A stretch of 64,000 bases of DNA from assembly GCF_014779655.1 (NCBI RefSeq), contig NZ_JACXYX010000010.1:124001-188000 (forward strand), written 5' to 3'. The notes under the pieces are model-generated. The model was not told the DNA's origin. It was given only the letters and a program-made list of their open reading frames with translations, and searched no databases. How positions within the stretch are numbered: the stretch's first letter is position 1; every line of letters starts with the position of its first letter. Positions 45,731-56,902 of the stretch are shown here, piece by piece. Made by a program: the position numbers and the translations under genes. The DNA comes from Nocardioides ganghwensis. GTDB lineage: Bacteria; Actinomycetota; Actinomycetes; Propionibacteriales; Nocardioidaceae.

Positions 45731-46777
45731 ATGACGACCAGCGAGGCGGAGCGCAGCGCCATGCGGCGCGCCCTGGCGCTCGCCACCACCCCCGGCGTGC
45801 CTCTCGGCCCGAACCCCCGTGTCGGGTGCGTGCTGCTCGCGCCGGACGGCACGACGATCGCCGAGGGCTTCCACCGCGGGGCCGGCACGCCGCACGCCGA
45901 GGCCGCGGCGCTCGCGGAGGCGGGTGAGGCCGCTCGCGGCGCGACCGCCGTCGTGACCCTCGAGCCCTGCAACCACACCGGCCGCACCGGACCGTGCAGC
46001 GAGGCGCTGATCGCGGCGGGTGTCGTACGCGTCGTGTTCGCCCAGCCCGACGCCAACCCGGTCGCCGTGGGCGGCGCCGGCCGGCTGCGCGAGGCCGGGA
46101 TCGAGGTCGTCGGCGGCGAGATGATCGAGGAGGCGCAGGCGGTCAACCGGGCCTGGACCTTCGCCATCGCGCGGCGCCGGCCGTTCGTCACGTGGAAGTT
46201 CGCCACCACCCTCGACGGTCGCAGCGCCGCCGCCGACGGCACCAGCCGGTGGGTCTCCAGCCGCGCGGCGCGCCTGGACACGCACCGCCTGCGGGCGCTG
46301 TGCGACACGATGCTGGTCGGCACCAGCACCGTCGAGGTCGACGACCCCGAGCTCACCGTGCGCGACGAGCTCGACGAGCCGGTCGCGATCCAGCCCCTGC
46401 GCGCGGTCATGGGGCTGCGCGACCTGCCGGCCGACCGCCGCATCTTCAACGACCGCGCCGAGACGGTGCGCCTGCGCACCCGCGACCCCGAGCAGGCGCT
46501 GGCTGACCTGTTCGCGCGCGACCGCCAGCACGTGTTCCTCGAGGGCGGGCCGACCCTGGCCGCTGCCTTCCTCGCGGCCGGACTGGTCGACGAGGTCGTC
46601 ACCTACGTCGCGCCCATGCTGCTCGGCGCCGGCCGCACCGCGGTCGGCGACCTCGGCATCGGCACCATCGCCGACGCCCTCCACCTGCACGTCTCCGACG
46701 TGACGGTGCTCCAGGGCCACGACGGCGAGGACACCAACGTGCGCCTGACCATGCGCCCCCACCTGAGGAGGAACTGA
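45731..46777 (+). CDS. ribD: bifunctional diaminohydroxyphosphoribosylaminopyrimidine deaminase / 5-amino-6-(5-phosphoribosylamino)uracil reductase
   Basis: A 348-residue fusion acting in riboflavin synthesis. The deaminase half has the zinc site HAEAAALAEAG and EPCNHTGRTGPC; the reductase half has the NADPH-domain pattern FLEGGPTLAAAFL and TVLVD-type motifs. It converts the pyrimidine intermediate to the ribitylamino-uracil precursor. Start ATG 45731 follows GGAGGCGGAG. First gene of the FMN-riboswitch operon; overlaps ribE by one base (TGATG). Confidence 0.95.
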   Translation: MTTSEAERSAMRRALALATTPGVPLGPNPRVGCVLLAPDGTTIAEGFHRGAGTPHAEAAALAEAGEAARGATAVVTLEPCNHTGRTGPCSEALIAAGVVRVVFAQPDANPVAVGGAGRLREAGIEVVGGEMIEEAQAVNRAWTFAIARRRPFVTWKFATTLDGRSAAADGTSRWVSSRAARLDTHRLRALCDTMLVGTSTVEVDDPELTVRDELDEPVAIQPLRAVMGLRDLPADRRIFNDRAETVRLRTRDPEQALADLFARDRQHVFLEGGPTLAAAFLAAGLVDEVVTYVAPMLLGAGRTAVGDLGIGTIADALHLHVSDVTVLQGHDGEDTNVRLTMRPHLRRN

Positions 46778-47415
46778 TGTTCACCGGGATCGTCGAGGAG
46801 CTCGGCACGATCGCAGAGGTCACCGACCAGGGTGATGCCATCCGGCTCACCGTGGCCGCCGACACCGTGCTCGAGGGCACCGTGCTGGGTGACTCCATCT
46901 CCGTCAACGGCTGCTGCCTCACGGTCTCCGACATCGGTGGGGGTCGCTGGACCGCTGACCTGATGCAGGAGACGCTCGACAAGACCTCGCTGCGCGGGGC
47001 CGTCCCCGGTGACCGGGTCAACCTCGAGCGGGCGGTCACCGTCGACAAGCGGCTCGGCGGCCACATCGTGCAGGGCCACGTCGACGGTGTGGGCGAGGTG
47101 ATCTCGCGGTCTCCCAGCGAGCACTGGGACGTCGTCGAGATCTCCCTGCCGGCGCACCTCGCGCGCTACGTCGTCGACAAGGGCTCGATCACCGTCGACG
47201 GCGTGAGCCTCACCGTCGTCGAGGCGCGGGAGGCCAGCTTCACCGCCAGCCTCATCCCCGAGACGCTCGCCCGCACCACGCTCGGCAGCCGCCGGGTCGG
47301 CGACCTGGTGAACCTCGAGGCCGACGTCATCGCCAAGCACGTCGAGAAGCTGCTCGGCGCCTACGCCCCGGCAACCGCCGCGGCCCCCACCACCGCGAAC
47401 GACGAGGAAGAATGA
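46777..47415 (+). CDS. ribE: riboflavin synthase alpha chain
   Basis: A 212-residue enzyme with two tandem lumazine-binding domains (about 1-95 and 98-195). The N-terminal [10 protein letters not shown] and the repeated SxxVNGxCLT ([11 protein letters not shown]) and [12 protein letters not shown] loops are typical. It disproportionates two 6,7-dimethyl-8-ribityllumazine molecules to riboflavin. The stop overlaps the start of the PnuC-like gene. Confidence 0.95.
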   Translation: MFTGIVEELGTIAEVTDQGDAIRLTVAADTVLEGTVLGDSISVNGCCLTVSDIGGGRWTADLMQETLDKTSLRGAVPGDRVNLERAVTVDKRLGGHIVQGHVDGVGEVISRSPSEHWDVVEISLPAHLARYVVDKGSITVDGVSLTVVEAREASFTASLIPETLARTTLGSRRVGDLVNLEADVIAKHVEKLLGAYAPATAAAPTTANDEEE

Positions 47416-48103
47416 TGTCCCTGCTCGAATGGCTGGTCCACGGCACCATCCCGGTGCCGGGCGGCGCCCTCGGCGCCCGCGAGGTGATCGGCAACCTGTT
47501 CGGCCTGGCCAGCGCGATCCTCGGGATGAAGCGCTTCGTGTGGGCGTGGCCCGTCGGTCTCGTCGGCAACCTGCTGCTCTTCACCGTCTTCGCCACGGGC
47601 GAGTTCTCCGGGGCCGTCGAGGAGCCCCTGTGGGGCCAGGCCGGCCGCCAGGTGTTCTTCGCGGCTGTGTCGGTCTACGGGTGGTGGCGCTGGTCGCAGG
47701 CGCGCAACGCCGGCGGTGCCTCGGACGGTGGCGCGATCGCGCCACGCTGGGCGACGTGGGCCGAGCGGGGACAGCTCCTCGTGCTCGGTGTCGTGGGCTA
47801 CGCCGCGGCGTACGTCCTGCTCACCCGCGTGCTCGGGTCGTGGGGGCCGCTCACCGAGGCCTGGATCCTCGCCGGCTCGATGCTCGCGACCTACGGCATG
47901 GCCCGGGGCTGGGTGGAGTTCTGGCTGGTCTGGGTCCTGGTCGACGTCGTCGGCGTGACCTCGCTGATCCGGGCCGAGTACTACCCGACGGCCGGGATGT
48001 ACCTGTTCTACGCCGTCTTCGTCGTCATCGGCTTCTTCGTCTGGTGGCGCGACAGCCGGACCGTGGTCGAGGCCGTCGAGGAGGAGAAGGAGGTGGTCGC
48101 GGC

Positions 48104-48107
<4 letters not shown>
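47412..48107 (+). CDS. ribM: PnuC-type riboflavin transporter (RibM/PnuX)
   Basis: A 231-residue protein with seven hydrophobic segments and PnuC motifs ([37 protein letters not shown]). PnuC proteins usually import nicotinamide riboside, but the member encoded within riboflavin operons under an FMN riboswitch in actinobacteria (RibM/PnuX) was shown to be a riboflavin transporter. Position between ribE and ribBA with ATGA overlap on both sides supports that role. Confidence 0.88.
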
Positions 48108-49371
<1,264 letters not shown>

Positions 49372-49375
<4 letters not shown>

Positions 49376-49848
49376 GCGGCGCCGGAGCCCCCACCGCCCA
49401 GCCCTACGACGCGAGCGGCCTCAAGGTCGCGGTCGTCGCCGCCACCTGGCACACGCAGGTGATGGACGGCCTCGTCGCCGGCGCCGAGCGCGCGCTCGCG
49501 GCGTACGGGGTCAGCGAGCCGGAGGTCATCCGGGTCCCCGGCACGTTCGAGCTGCCCGTCGTCGCCGCCGCGCTGGCCCGGGCCGGGTACGACGCGGTGG
49601 TGGCGCTGGGCGTGGTGATCCGAGGGGGCACCCCGCACTTCGACTACGTCTGCTCGGCCGCGACGGACGGCCTGACCCAGGTCAGCGTCGACCACGCGAT
49701 CCCGGTGGGCTTCGGCGTGCTGACCTGCGACACCGAGGAGCAGGCCCTCGACCGCGCGGGGCTCGAGGGGTCGGCCGAGGACAAGGGCTGGGAGGCCACG
49801 GCCGCCGCGCTCGACACCGCGCGCGTGGTCCGGGCCGTCCGCGGCTGA
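49372..49848 (+). CDS. ribH: lumazine synthase
   Basis: A 158-residue lumazine synthase. Active-site features: [13 protein letters not shown] (Trp/Phe pocket), [14 protein letters not shown], the phosphate-binding [24 protein letters not shown] and the catalytic His of [21 protein letters not shown]. It condenses the ribitylamino-uracil with dihydroxybutanone phosphate. Last gene of the riboflavin operon; ATGA overlap with ribBA. Confidence 0.95.
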
Positions 49849-49998
49849 GCCGACACCGGACCGAGACCAGATCTCGACCGCCACCTCCCACCCTGGGGGG
49901 ATGACCGCAACCGTACGAGCCGTCGGCGGCCGCACCCGGGCCCCGAGGCGTTTGCCGAACCTGCCCCGCTGACCACGATGCGTCCCTACCATCTGGCC

Positions 49999-52900
49999 AT
50001 GCGCTTCAGCGTGCTCGGCCCCCTCGCGGTGCACGGGCCGCGTGGCCCCGTGGACGTCGTGGGAGGCAAGGAGCGCACGCTTCTGGCGCACCTCGTCGCG
50101 GCCGGGGGCCGCGTCGTCACCATCGACGAGCTCGCCGACTCGCTGTGGGACGACCAGCCTCCCCGGTCGCCCGGCAAGGCGTTGCAGACCTACGTCCTCC
50201 GGCTGCGCAACGCGCTGGAGCCCGAGCGCCGAGGCGTTCCGACCATCGTGGTGACCGAGGGGTCGGGCTACCGGCTGGCCGTGTCCGAGCACGAGGTCGA
50301 CGCCGGACGGTTCGCGCACCTCGCTGCGGCCGGGCGTGCCGCGCTGGATGCGGGCCGACCGGACGAGGCGGCCGACATCCTGCGCGAGGCGCTCGACCTG
50401 TGGCGCGGACCGGCCTACGCCGGGTTCGAGGAGACCGGCTTCGGCCGGGCGGAACGGCAACGCCTCGAGGAGATCCGGGTGAGTGCGCGCGAGGACCGGT
50501 GGGCCGCGGAGGTCGACCTGGGCAGGTCCGCCGCCGCGGTCCCGGAGGTCGAGCAGCTGGTCGCCGAGCACCCCTGGCGCGAACGGGCTTGGGGCGTGCT
50601 CGTGCTGGCGTTGTTCCGCGCGGGTCGTCAGGGCGAGGCGCTGGGTGCCGTCGAACGGGCGCGCAGCCGCCTCGCCGAGGACCTCGGCGTCGACCCGGGA
50701 CCCGAGCTGCGCGACCTGCACGCGCGCGTGCTCGCCCAGGACCCGGCGCTGATGCGGCTGCCCGAGCCGGTGGCGCGACCGACCGTCGGTGGCGCGGACC
50801 AGGCCCCGACTGCCTCGCGGGCCGAGAGCCTTGGGGTGGTGCGCGAGGAGGTCGGGTCCGTGGCCGCCGCCGGCTATGCCCTGCGCGGTGGCCGGTCGGC
50901 ACTGGTGGAAGGCATCTACGCGTTGCAGACGGGGGGAGCGCCGCGGACCCTGCCGCCCGACGTGTGCCCGTGGCGCGGTCTGGAGACCTATGACGTCGAG
51001 GACCATCCCTGGTTCGCGGGGCGCGAACGCCTGGTCGCCGAGCTGCTGGCACGCCTCTCCTCCGAGCCGCTGGTTGCCGTGGTCGGCGCGTCGGGCAGCG
51101 GCAAGTCGTCCCTCGTTCGGGCAGGCATGCTCGGCGCACTCGCGGAGGACGCCCTGCCCGGGAGCGCCGGCTGGACCACGTTGGTGATGCGCCCCGGCGC
51201 CTCACCGATGCGCGAGCTCGCCACGGTGGCATTGGGGGCGGCTCAGGCGTCACCCTCGCTCGGCGACCTGCTGCTGCGGCTCGCGGAGCAGGGTGGGACC
51301 GACGACGTGCGCCGCACCGTGCTCGTCGTGGACCAGCTCGAGGAGGTGTGGACGGCGTGCGACGACGACCGCGAGCGCGAGTCCTTCCTCGACGCCCTCG
51401 CCGGGATCGCGCACGAGACCGACGCGCGCGTGGTGCTCGTCGTACGGGGCGACTACTTCCCCAGGATCGCCGAGCACGCCGCGCTGGCGTCCCTGGCCCG
51501 GGACGCCACGCTCCTGGTGGGCGCTCCCAGCGCGGCGGAGGTGCGGCGGATGGTCGAGGTGCCCGCCCGGGCGGCCGGGCTGACCCTCGACACCGGCCTG
51601 GCCGAGACGCTGACCGACGACGCGGGCCAGGAGCCCGGCCTGCTGCCCCTCCTCTCGACCTCGCTCCTCCAGCTCTGGGAGCGCCGTCACGACCACCGGC
51701 TCACCTACGGTGACTACGTGGCGATCGGCGGCCTGCCCGGCGCGGTCGCGCACCTCGCCGAGGAGGCGTACGACTCCCTGCCCGAGGCCGACCGCGGCAC
51801 TGCGCGGGTCGTCCTGCTGCGGCTGGCGGGCCGCAGCGGCAGTGGTGAGGTGGTCCGCCGCCGGGTCCCGGTGGCCGAGCTCGAGGGGCTGTCGGGCAAC
51901 ACGGGCGACGTGGCGGCCGCGCTCGCAGGAGCGCGGCTCCTGACACTGACCGGGGACTCCGTCGAGGTCGCGCACGAGTCGCTGTTCCGCGAGTGGCCCC
52001 GGCTCGCGCGGTGGCTCGCCGACGACGTCAGCACCCGTACGGTCCAGCAGCGCCTGGCCGTCGCCGCCGGGCAGTGGGACGAGCAGGGCCGCGACCCGGG
52101 GCTGCTGTGGCGTGGGGCCGGCCTGCAGTCCGCGCTCGACGTGCTGGCCGCCTACCCCGACGAGTCGACATCGGTCGAGCGCGACTTCCTGGCCCGGGCC
52201 GAGGAGGCGGTCGACGAGGAGCGGCGCGGCGCCGAGCAACGAGCGGCGCAGCGCGAGCGCCAGAACCGGTCCCTGCGCCTCCTGCTGACCCTCGCCGTCG
52301 TGCTCCTGTTGGTGGCCGTGGTCGCCGGCGTGCTGGCGGCCGTGTCCCGGCAGCAGACAGCACAGGCGCGCGATCGCCAGGCGGCAGCGGCGGTCGCCGC
52401 CGACGCCCGTCGGCTGGCGGCGGCATCGCTCAACGAGGAGCAGCTCGACCTCGCACTGCTGCAGGCCGTGGAGGCGGTGCGCACCGAGCCCGGCCCCGAG
52501 ACCCACGGCGCTCTGCTCAGCCTGCTGGCACGCACGCCCGACCTGCTCCGGCAGCGACGTGCCGAGACGCCCTTCCTCCGTGCCGACGCCAGCCACGACG
52601 GCACGGTCGTCGCGGTGGCCGAGTACGACCCCCGGGTGATCGGGGTCGACGCCGCCACGGGGGAGGAGGTGTGGTCGCGGGAGGTCCCGGACGCCGGGCA
52701 CGTCAGCGCCGTCCACGGGGCCGAGGGCGGCTTCCTCGTCACGTTCTGGGACGACAGCGGCGGCTCCGGCGTCGAGCTGTGGGACGACGCGTCCGGGAGG
52801 ACCCAGTGGTCCCTCGACCCCGACGACCTGACGCGCCTCGTCGGCGAGCGGGACCCACAGCTGCTGGACGCCGTGTGGCTGTCCGACGGTCGCGTGGCGG

Positions 52901-54498
52901 TGCTGACGCCCACGCACCTGGTCACCGCCTCGCCGGCCGGACGGGCGCTCCGCGCCGTGGCGCTCGAGACCGACGCCTACCCCGGACTGCTCCGCGCGTG
53001 GCCCGACGGGCGGCTCAGCTACGAGGCTCCCCTCGACGTCGGTCACGTCCTCGACCCCGACCGGCCAGGCACCCTCCGCACCCTCGGCTTCTCCGTCGCC
53101 AGCGTGTCACCCGACGGAGGGCTGGTCCTGACTGCCGACCGCTCCCGGCCGGACCGCGTGCGACTCCGGCTGCGTGACTCCCGGACCTTCGAGCCCCGCG
53201 GACAGGAGATGACGGTCTCCTCGTTCGACGACGGCGTCGACTGGGCACCGGACGGGCGTACCTTCGTGATCGGGGCGGGGGAGACGGTGCAGGCACGCGA
53301 CCGCCGGGGACGACTATTGGACGAGTTCACCGGCGCGCACAGCGGGGCGGTGATGGCTCCCGTCGTCGCGGGTGATGACCGCAGGTTCCTCTGGTCCGCG
53401 GGCCGCGACGGCCTGCTGTCGACGTGGACGCTCGGGGACGCCGGCGGCCTGTGGTCCTCCACCGAGCTCGGCACCAGCCCGTTCTCCGGCCAGACCAGTC
53501 TCGACGGCACCCGCGTGGTGGCGATCGACTACGTCGAGACCGCCGTCAACGAGGCATTCCTCCTCGATCCCGCCTCGGGTGACGCCACCGAGCTCGCGAT
53601 GCCTGCGCGCTGCGCCTGCCAGCCGTGGGCAGTGGCGATGGCCGGGGACGGGAGCGTGGCTGTCGGGGCGGTCAACGTGGTCGGACGCGCGAGCCTCAGG
53701 CAGGACCGCGGCTACGTCGCCGTGTGGGACCCGTCGTCCGGCGCGCTGCGCCACGCCATCCGCCTGCCCTGGGACCCCGTGGGTGTGGCCGTGACACCCG
53801 ATGGCCGGTACGCCGTGGTCAACGGCCGTGACGGCATCGCCGTCGTGGACCTGGGAGCGGGCGAGCTCGCCGGCCCGGTCGTCGACCGGGAGCCGATCAC
53901 CTCCTACGACGGAGTCGTCCGCATCGACGGCGACGGCGCCACAGCGGCCGTCGTACGGGACGCACGGGTGCTCCTGCTCGACGTGGCGTCGCAGGAGGTC
54001 CTCGCGACCCGCGAGCTCGAGAGCGCCTCCGCCACAGCGCTCAACGGCACGGCGCTCGGCTGGTCCGGCACGGAGCTGGCCGTCGGGGTCCTCGACGGGC
54101 GCATGCTGTTCCTGGACGGTCGATCCCTGGAGACCGTGGCTCCGCCACGCGAGGTCTCGGCCGGGTTCGTCATCGACATCGTGCAGGTGGGCGCCGTGGT
54201 GGCGAGCCTCGGTACCGACGGTGACGTGCGGCTCTGGGAGCCCGCGACCTGGTCGCCGATCGGCCTGCCGGTCACCGAGGAGAACGCCCCCGGCTTCCTG
54301 TCAGGCACGCCGGTCACGCTGCGGGCCTGGTTCGAGGGCGGCAGCCTCGGCCGGCCCGGCCGCGTCCGCGACCTCGCGCTCGACCCCGCAGGGTGGGTGG
54401 CGCGCGCCTGTGCGCTCGCCGGACGCCAGCTGAGCAGGGACGAGTGGGCCGTGATCCGTCCGGGCGTGCCGTGGCGCGAGACGTGCCCGGGGCCTTGA
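49999..54498 (+). CDS. SARP-type regulator with NTPase, TM helix and WD40-like repeats
   Basis: A 1,499-residue protein. Residues about 1-245 are a SARP module: winged-helix (VVGGKERTLLAHL, SLWDDQPPRSPGKALQTY) and BTAD (EDLGVDPGPELRDLH). A linker and PWRGLETYDVEDHPWFAGRE lead to an nSTAND-type NTPase with Walker A VVGASGSGKSSLV (about 362-373) and VLVVDQLEEVW (Walker B). A TM helix (about 758-782) follows, then WD40-like repeats (about 850-1450) with VVAVAEYDPRV and DGVDWAPDGRTF. ATG 49999 has TACCAT six bases upstream, a leaderless start. A membrane-anchored regulator with external repeats; targets unknown. Confidence 0.87.
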   Translation: MRFSVLGPLAVHGPRGPVDVVGGKERTLLAHLVAAGGRVVTIDELADSLWDDQPPRSPGKALQTYVLRLRNALEPERRGVPTIVVTEGSGYRLAVSEHEVDAGRFAHLAAAGRAALDAGRPDEAADILREALDLWRGPAYAGFEETGFGRAERQRLEEIRVSAREDRWAAEVDLGRSAAAVPEVEQLVAEHPWRERAWGVLVLALFRAGRQGEALGAVERARSRLAEDLGVDPGPELRDLHARVLAQDPALMRLPEPVARPTVGGADQAPTASRAESLGVVREEVGSVAAAGYALRGGRSALVEGIYALQTGGAPRTLPPDVCPWRGLETYDVEDHPWFAGRERLVAELLARLSSEPLVAVVGASGSGKSSLVRAGMLGALAEDALPGSAGWTTLVMRPGASPMRELATVALGAAQASPSLGDLLLRLAEQGGTDDVRRTVLVVDQLEEVWTACDDDRERESFLDALAGIAHETDARVVLVVRGDYFPRIAEHAALASLARDATLLVGAPSAAEVRRMVEVPARAAGLTLDTGLAETLTDDAGQEPGLLPLLSTSLLQLWERRHDHRLTYGDYVAIGGLPGAVAHLAEEAYDSLPEADRGTARVVLLRLAGRSGSGEVVRRRVPVAELEGLSGNTGDVAAALAGARLLTLTGDSVEVAHESLFREWPRLARWLADDVSTRTVQQRLAVAAGQWDEQGRDPGLLWRGAGLQSALDVLAAYPDESTSVERDFLARAEEAVDEERRGAEQRAAQRERQNRSLRLLLTLAVVLLLVAVVAGVLAAVSRQQTAQARDRQAAAAVAADARRLAAASLNEEQLDLALLQAVEAVRTEPGPETHGALLSLLARTPDLLRQRRAETPFLRADASHDGTVVAVAEYDPRVIGVDAATGEEVWSREVPDAGHVSAVHGAEGGFLVTFWDDSGGSGVELWDDASGRTQWSLDPDDLTRLVGERDPQLLDAVWLSDGRVAVLTPTHLVTASPAGRALRAVALETDAYPGLLRAWPDGRLSYEAPLDVGHVLDPDRPGTLRTLGFSVASVSPDGGLVLTADRSRPDRVRLRLRDSRTFEPRGQEMTVSSFDDGVDWAPDGRTFVIGAGETVQARDRRGRLLDEFTGAHSGAVMAPVVAGDDRRFLWSAGRDGLLSTWTLGDAGGLWSSTELGTSPFSGQTSLDGTRVVAIDYVETAVNEAFLLDPASGDATELAMPARCACQPWAVAMAGDGSVAVGAVNVVGRASLRQDRGYVAVWDPSSGALRHAIRLPWDPVGVAVTPDGRYAVVNGRDGIAVVDLGAGELAGPVVDREPITSYDGVVRIDGDGATAAVVRDARVLLLDVASQEVLATRELESASATALNGTALGWSGTELAVGVLDGRMLFLDGRSLETVAPPREVSAGFVIDIVQVGAVVASLGTDGDVRLWEPATWSPIGLPVTEENAPGFLSGTPVTLRAWFEGGSLGRPGRVRDLALDPAGWVARACALAGRQLSRDEWAVIRPGVPWRETCPGP

Positions 54499-54606
54499 CC
54501 GGGACCGCGGCGGCGGCCGTGAGCGGATCGTGAGTCGGTCGCGACCGGAGTCACCTTGGCTGTGCCTGCCGGGAAGCTCCCGGATCCTGACCGAAGGGAC
54601 ACTCCA

Positions 54607-55110
54607 GTGAAGCTCTCACGCACCGCCGCCTCGGTGGCCGCCGCAAGCCTGTTCGCCCTCAGCGCCGCTGCGCCCGCCGAGGCCAGGGAGTGGCTGCCGA
54701 TCGACGGCCACGACCAGCTCGTGCTGGCCACCTGCTCGGACGGCTCGCAGGTCCTGTCGGCGCTCGTCACCGACCCGCGCCGCAACCGCTACTCGATGAC
54801 CCCGCTGGTCGACGCGGACGGCACCACGACCGGGATGGTCCTCCTGCTCAAGTACGCCGGCGGCGCCACGCACTCGACCACCGGCCAGACCGTCGAGGGC
54901 AGCGGCGTCGACCGGATCGTCTTCGACTTCGTCAGCGGGAGCACCACCTCCTCCGGGGGCCGCTGGACGATCAACCTCGCCGGCGAGGGCTGGGTGGTCA
55001 AGGACGCGGGCCGGGTCACCTACGACGCCGTGAGCGGTGACGTCGATGTCTCGGGCATCGTGTCCGCGGACTGGGGGGTGCTCTGCCCCTTCTTCGGCGT
55101 GCCGGCCTGA
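54607..55110 (+). CDS. secreted protein of unknown function
   Basis: A 167-residue protein with a clear signal peptide (MKLSRTAASVAAASLFALSA, cleavage after AEA around residue 27). The mature part is beta-rich with two cysteines (ATCSDG and VLCPF) that could form a disulfide. No family recognised. GTG 54607 has GAAGGGA upstream. It lies between the SARP-type regulator and hisE. Confidence 0.72.
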   Translation: MKLSRTAASVAAASLFALSAAAPAEAREWLPIDGHDQLVLATCSDGSQVLSALVTDPRRNRYSMTPLVDADGTTTGMVLLLKYAGGATHSTTGQTVEGSGVDRIVFDFVSGSTTSSGGRWTINLAGEGWVVKDAGRVTYDAVSGDVDVSGIVSADWGVLCPFFGVPA

Positions 55111-55122
55111 CCCGGGAGGCGC

Positions 55123-55202
55123 GTCGGACAGGACGGAGCCGGGCCCGGCTCGACGCCGCGCACGGGGGAGGCGGTGTCCGCCAGTGGTTCCTCCTGTCCG
55201 AC
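55123..55202. repeat. inverted repeat upstream of hisE
   Basis: GTCGGACAGGA (55123-55133) and TCCTGTCCGAC (55192-55202) form an 11-bp perfect inverted repeat around a 58-base loop that contains the palindrome AGCCGGGCCCGGCT. It sits between the secreted protein and hisE and could be a terminator hairpin or operator. Confidence 0.5.
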
Positions 55203-55233
55203 CCGCACAGGGGACGGCCTAGGCTTGACCCCC

Positions 55234-55497
55234 GTGAAGACGTTCGAGGAGCTGTGGGCCGAGCTGTCCACCAAGGCCGAGGAGCGCCCCGAGGGCTCGG
55301 GCACGGTCGCCCAGCTCGACGCCGGGGTCCATGCCATCGGCAAGAAGCTGCTGGAGGAGGCCGCCGAGTCCTGGATGGCCGCCGAGCACGAGGGCAAGGA
55401 CGCGACCGCGCTGGAGATCAGCCAGCTGCTCTACCACGCCCAGGTCCTGATGCTCGCCTCCGGACTGACCCTCGACGACGTCTACGCCCACCTGTGA
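55234..55497 (+). CDS. hisE: phosphoribosyl-ATP pyrophosphatase
   Basis: An 87-residue all-helical His[39 protein letters not shown] with the metal Glu residues, and [19 protein letters not shown]. It hydrolyses phosphoribosyl-ATP to the monophosphate in histidine synthesis. GTG 55234 is preceded by TAGGCT (55220-55225) eight bases away. Forms a unit with hisG 31 bases downstream, the typical actinobacterial hisE-hisG pair. Confidence 0.95.
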   Translation: MKTFEELWAELSTKAEERPEGSGTVAQLDAGVHAIGKKLLEEAAESWMAAEHEGKDATALEISQLLYHAQVLMLASGLTLDDVYAHL

Positions 55498-55528
55498 GAC
55501 ACAGCTGGGAGAACCAGGTGACCTTCGC

Positions 55529-56374
55529 ATGACCCTCCGCATCGCCGTCCCCAACAAGGGGTCGCTGTCCCAGGCCGCCTCCGACATCCTCCGCGAGTCG
55601 GGATACCGCCAGCGCAGCGACTCCAAGGAGCTCGCGCTCGTCGACACCGAGAACGACGTCGAGTTCTTCTACCTGCGCCCGCGCGACATCGCGCTCTACG
55701 TCGGTGAGGGCACGCTCGACGTCGGCATCACCGGTCGTGACCTACTCCTCGACTCCGGCGCCAAGGCCGACGAGGTGATGGGTCTCGGTTTCGGCCGCTC
55801 CCGCTTCCACTTCGCGGGCCCCGCGGGTCGCTACTCCTCCCTGCAGGACCTCAACGGCCTGCGGATCGCCACGTCGTACGTCGGTGTGGTCGAGGACTAC
55901 CTGTTCCGCCACGGCATCGACGCCACCGTCACGCGCCTCGACGGCGCGGTCGAGACCAGCATCCAGCTCGGCGTGGCCGACGTCATCGCCGACGTGGTCG
56001 AGACCGGCTCCACGCTGCGGGCAGCCGGCCTGGCGACCTTCGGCGACGTCATCCTCGACTCGCAGGCCGTGCTGATCACGCGCGGCGGCGAGGTGCCCGA
56101 GGACTTCGAGATCTTCCGTCGTCGCGTCGAGGGCGTCCTCGTGGCGCGCAGCTACGTGATGATGGACTACGACATCGAGGAGGCCCACCTCGACCGGGCC
56201 ACCGAGCTGGCGCCGGGGCGCGAGGGGCCGACGATCTCTCCCCTCGGCAAGGCCGGCTGGGTGGCCGTACGCGTGATGGTGCCGCGTGCGGGTTCGCAGC
56301 GGCTGATGGACGACCTCTACTCGATCGGCGCCCGCGCGATCCTGCTCACGGACATCCATGCCTGCCGCCTCTGA
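55529..56374 (+). CDS. hisG: ATP phosphoribosyltransferase (long form)
   Basis: A 281-residue HisG with the C-terminal regulatory ACT-like domain (long form, feedback-inhibited by histidine; no HisZ needed). The start LRIAVPNKGSLSQAASDIL, DVGITGRDLLLDSGA and the PRPP motif ADVVETGSTLRAAGL are conserved. First step of histidine biosynthesis. Overlaps the next gene by 17 bases. Confidence 0.95.
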   Translation: MTLRIAVPNKGSLSQAASDILRESGYRQRSDSKELALVDTENDVEFFYLRPRDIALYVGEGTLDVGITGRDLLLDSGAKADEVMGLGFGRSRFHFAGPAGRYSSLQDLNGLRIATSYVGVVEDYLFRHGIDATVTRLDGAVETSIQLGVADVIADVVETGSTLRAAGLATFGDVILDSQAVLITRGGEVPEDFEIFRRRVEGVLVARSYVMMDYDIEEAHLDRATELAPGREGPTISPLGKAGWVAVRVMVPRAGSQRLMDDLYSIGARAILLTDIHACRL

Positions 56375-56837
56375 CCCCACGCCCGGGAGCGGGCTCCCGC
56401 CCCTGCCGCGCACCTGGCGGCCCATGGGCGTGCGCATCGCCGTGATCGGGTTCGGGCTGATGCTTTTCGTGGTGTGCGCGGCGGCCTGGTTCGGCTTCGA
56501 CGAGTCGGTCCGCGACCGCTTCAACATCCTCCAGCGGATCACGCTCCTGGTCATGGGCGCCGGGTTCGCCGTCATCGGCTGGGCCCTCGGCCGCGCGCGG
56601 GTGACCGCCACGACCGACGGGCTGGTCGTGGTCAACGGCTTCCGGACCCGGCACCTCGAGTGGGAGCAGGTCCTCGGCATCCACCTGCCCGAGGGGGCGC
56701 CGTGGGCGACGCTCGACCTCGCCGACGGCACCACCATCTCGGCGATGGCGCTCCAGGGCTCGGACGGCCGGGTCGCCCGCGACGGCGTACGCCAGCTGCG
56801 CGCGCTGATCGACCGCGGGTCCTCGCGGCACGTCTGA
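56358..56837 (+). CDS. PH-domain-containing membrane protein
   Basis: A 159-residue protein with two TM helices (about 25-47 and 58-78) and a C-terminal bacterial PH-like domain (about 85-150: ARVTATTDGLVVVNGFRTRHLEWEQVLG split here by function) as in YdbT/PF10756-like proteins. It starts inside the 3' end of hisG, so is coupled with it, a common arrangement in actinobacteria. Function unknown. Confidence 0.8.
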   Translation: MPAASDPTPGSGLPPLPRTWRPMGVRIAVIGFGLMLFVVCAAAWFGFDESVRDRFNILQRITLLVMGAGFAVIGWALGRARVTATTDGLVVVNGFRTRHLEWEQVLGIHLPEGAPWATLDLADGTTISAMALQGSDGRVARDGVRQLRALIDRGSSRHV

Positions 56838-56902
56838 GAGGCGTCACCCTCCCGTCAGCCGCCCGTCGCCGCGCGGTCACCAGCAGGCGGTTGGCTCGGC
56901 GC

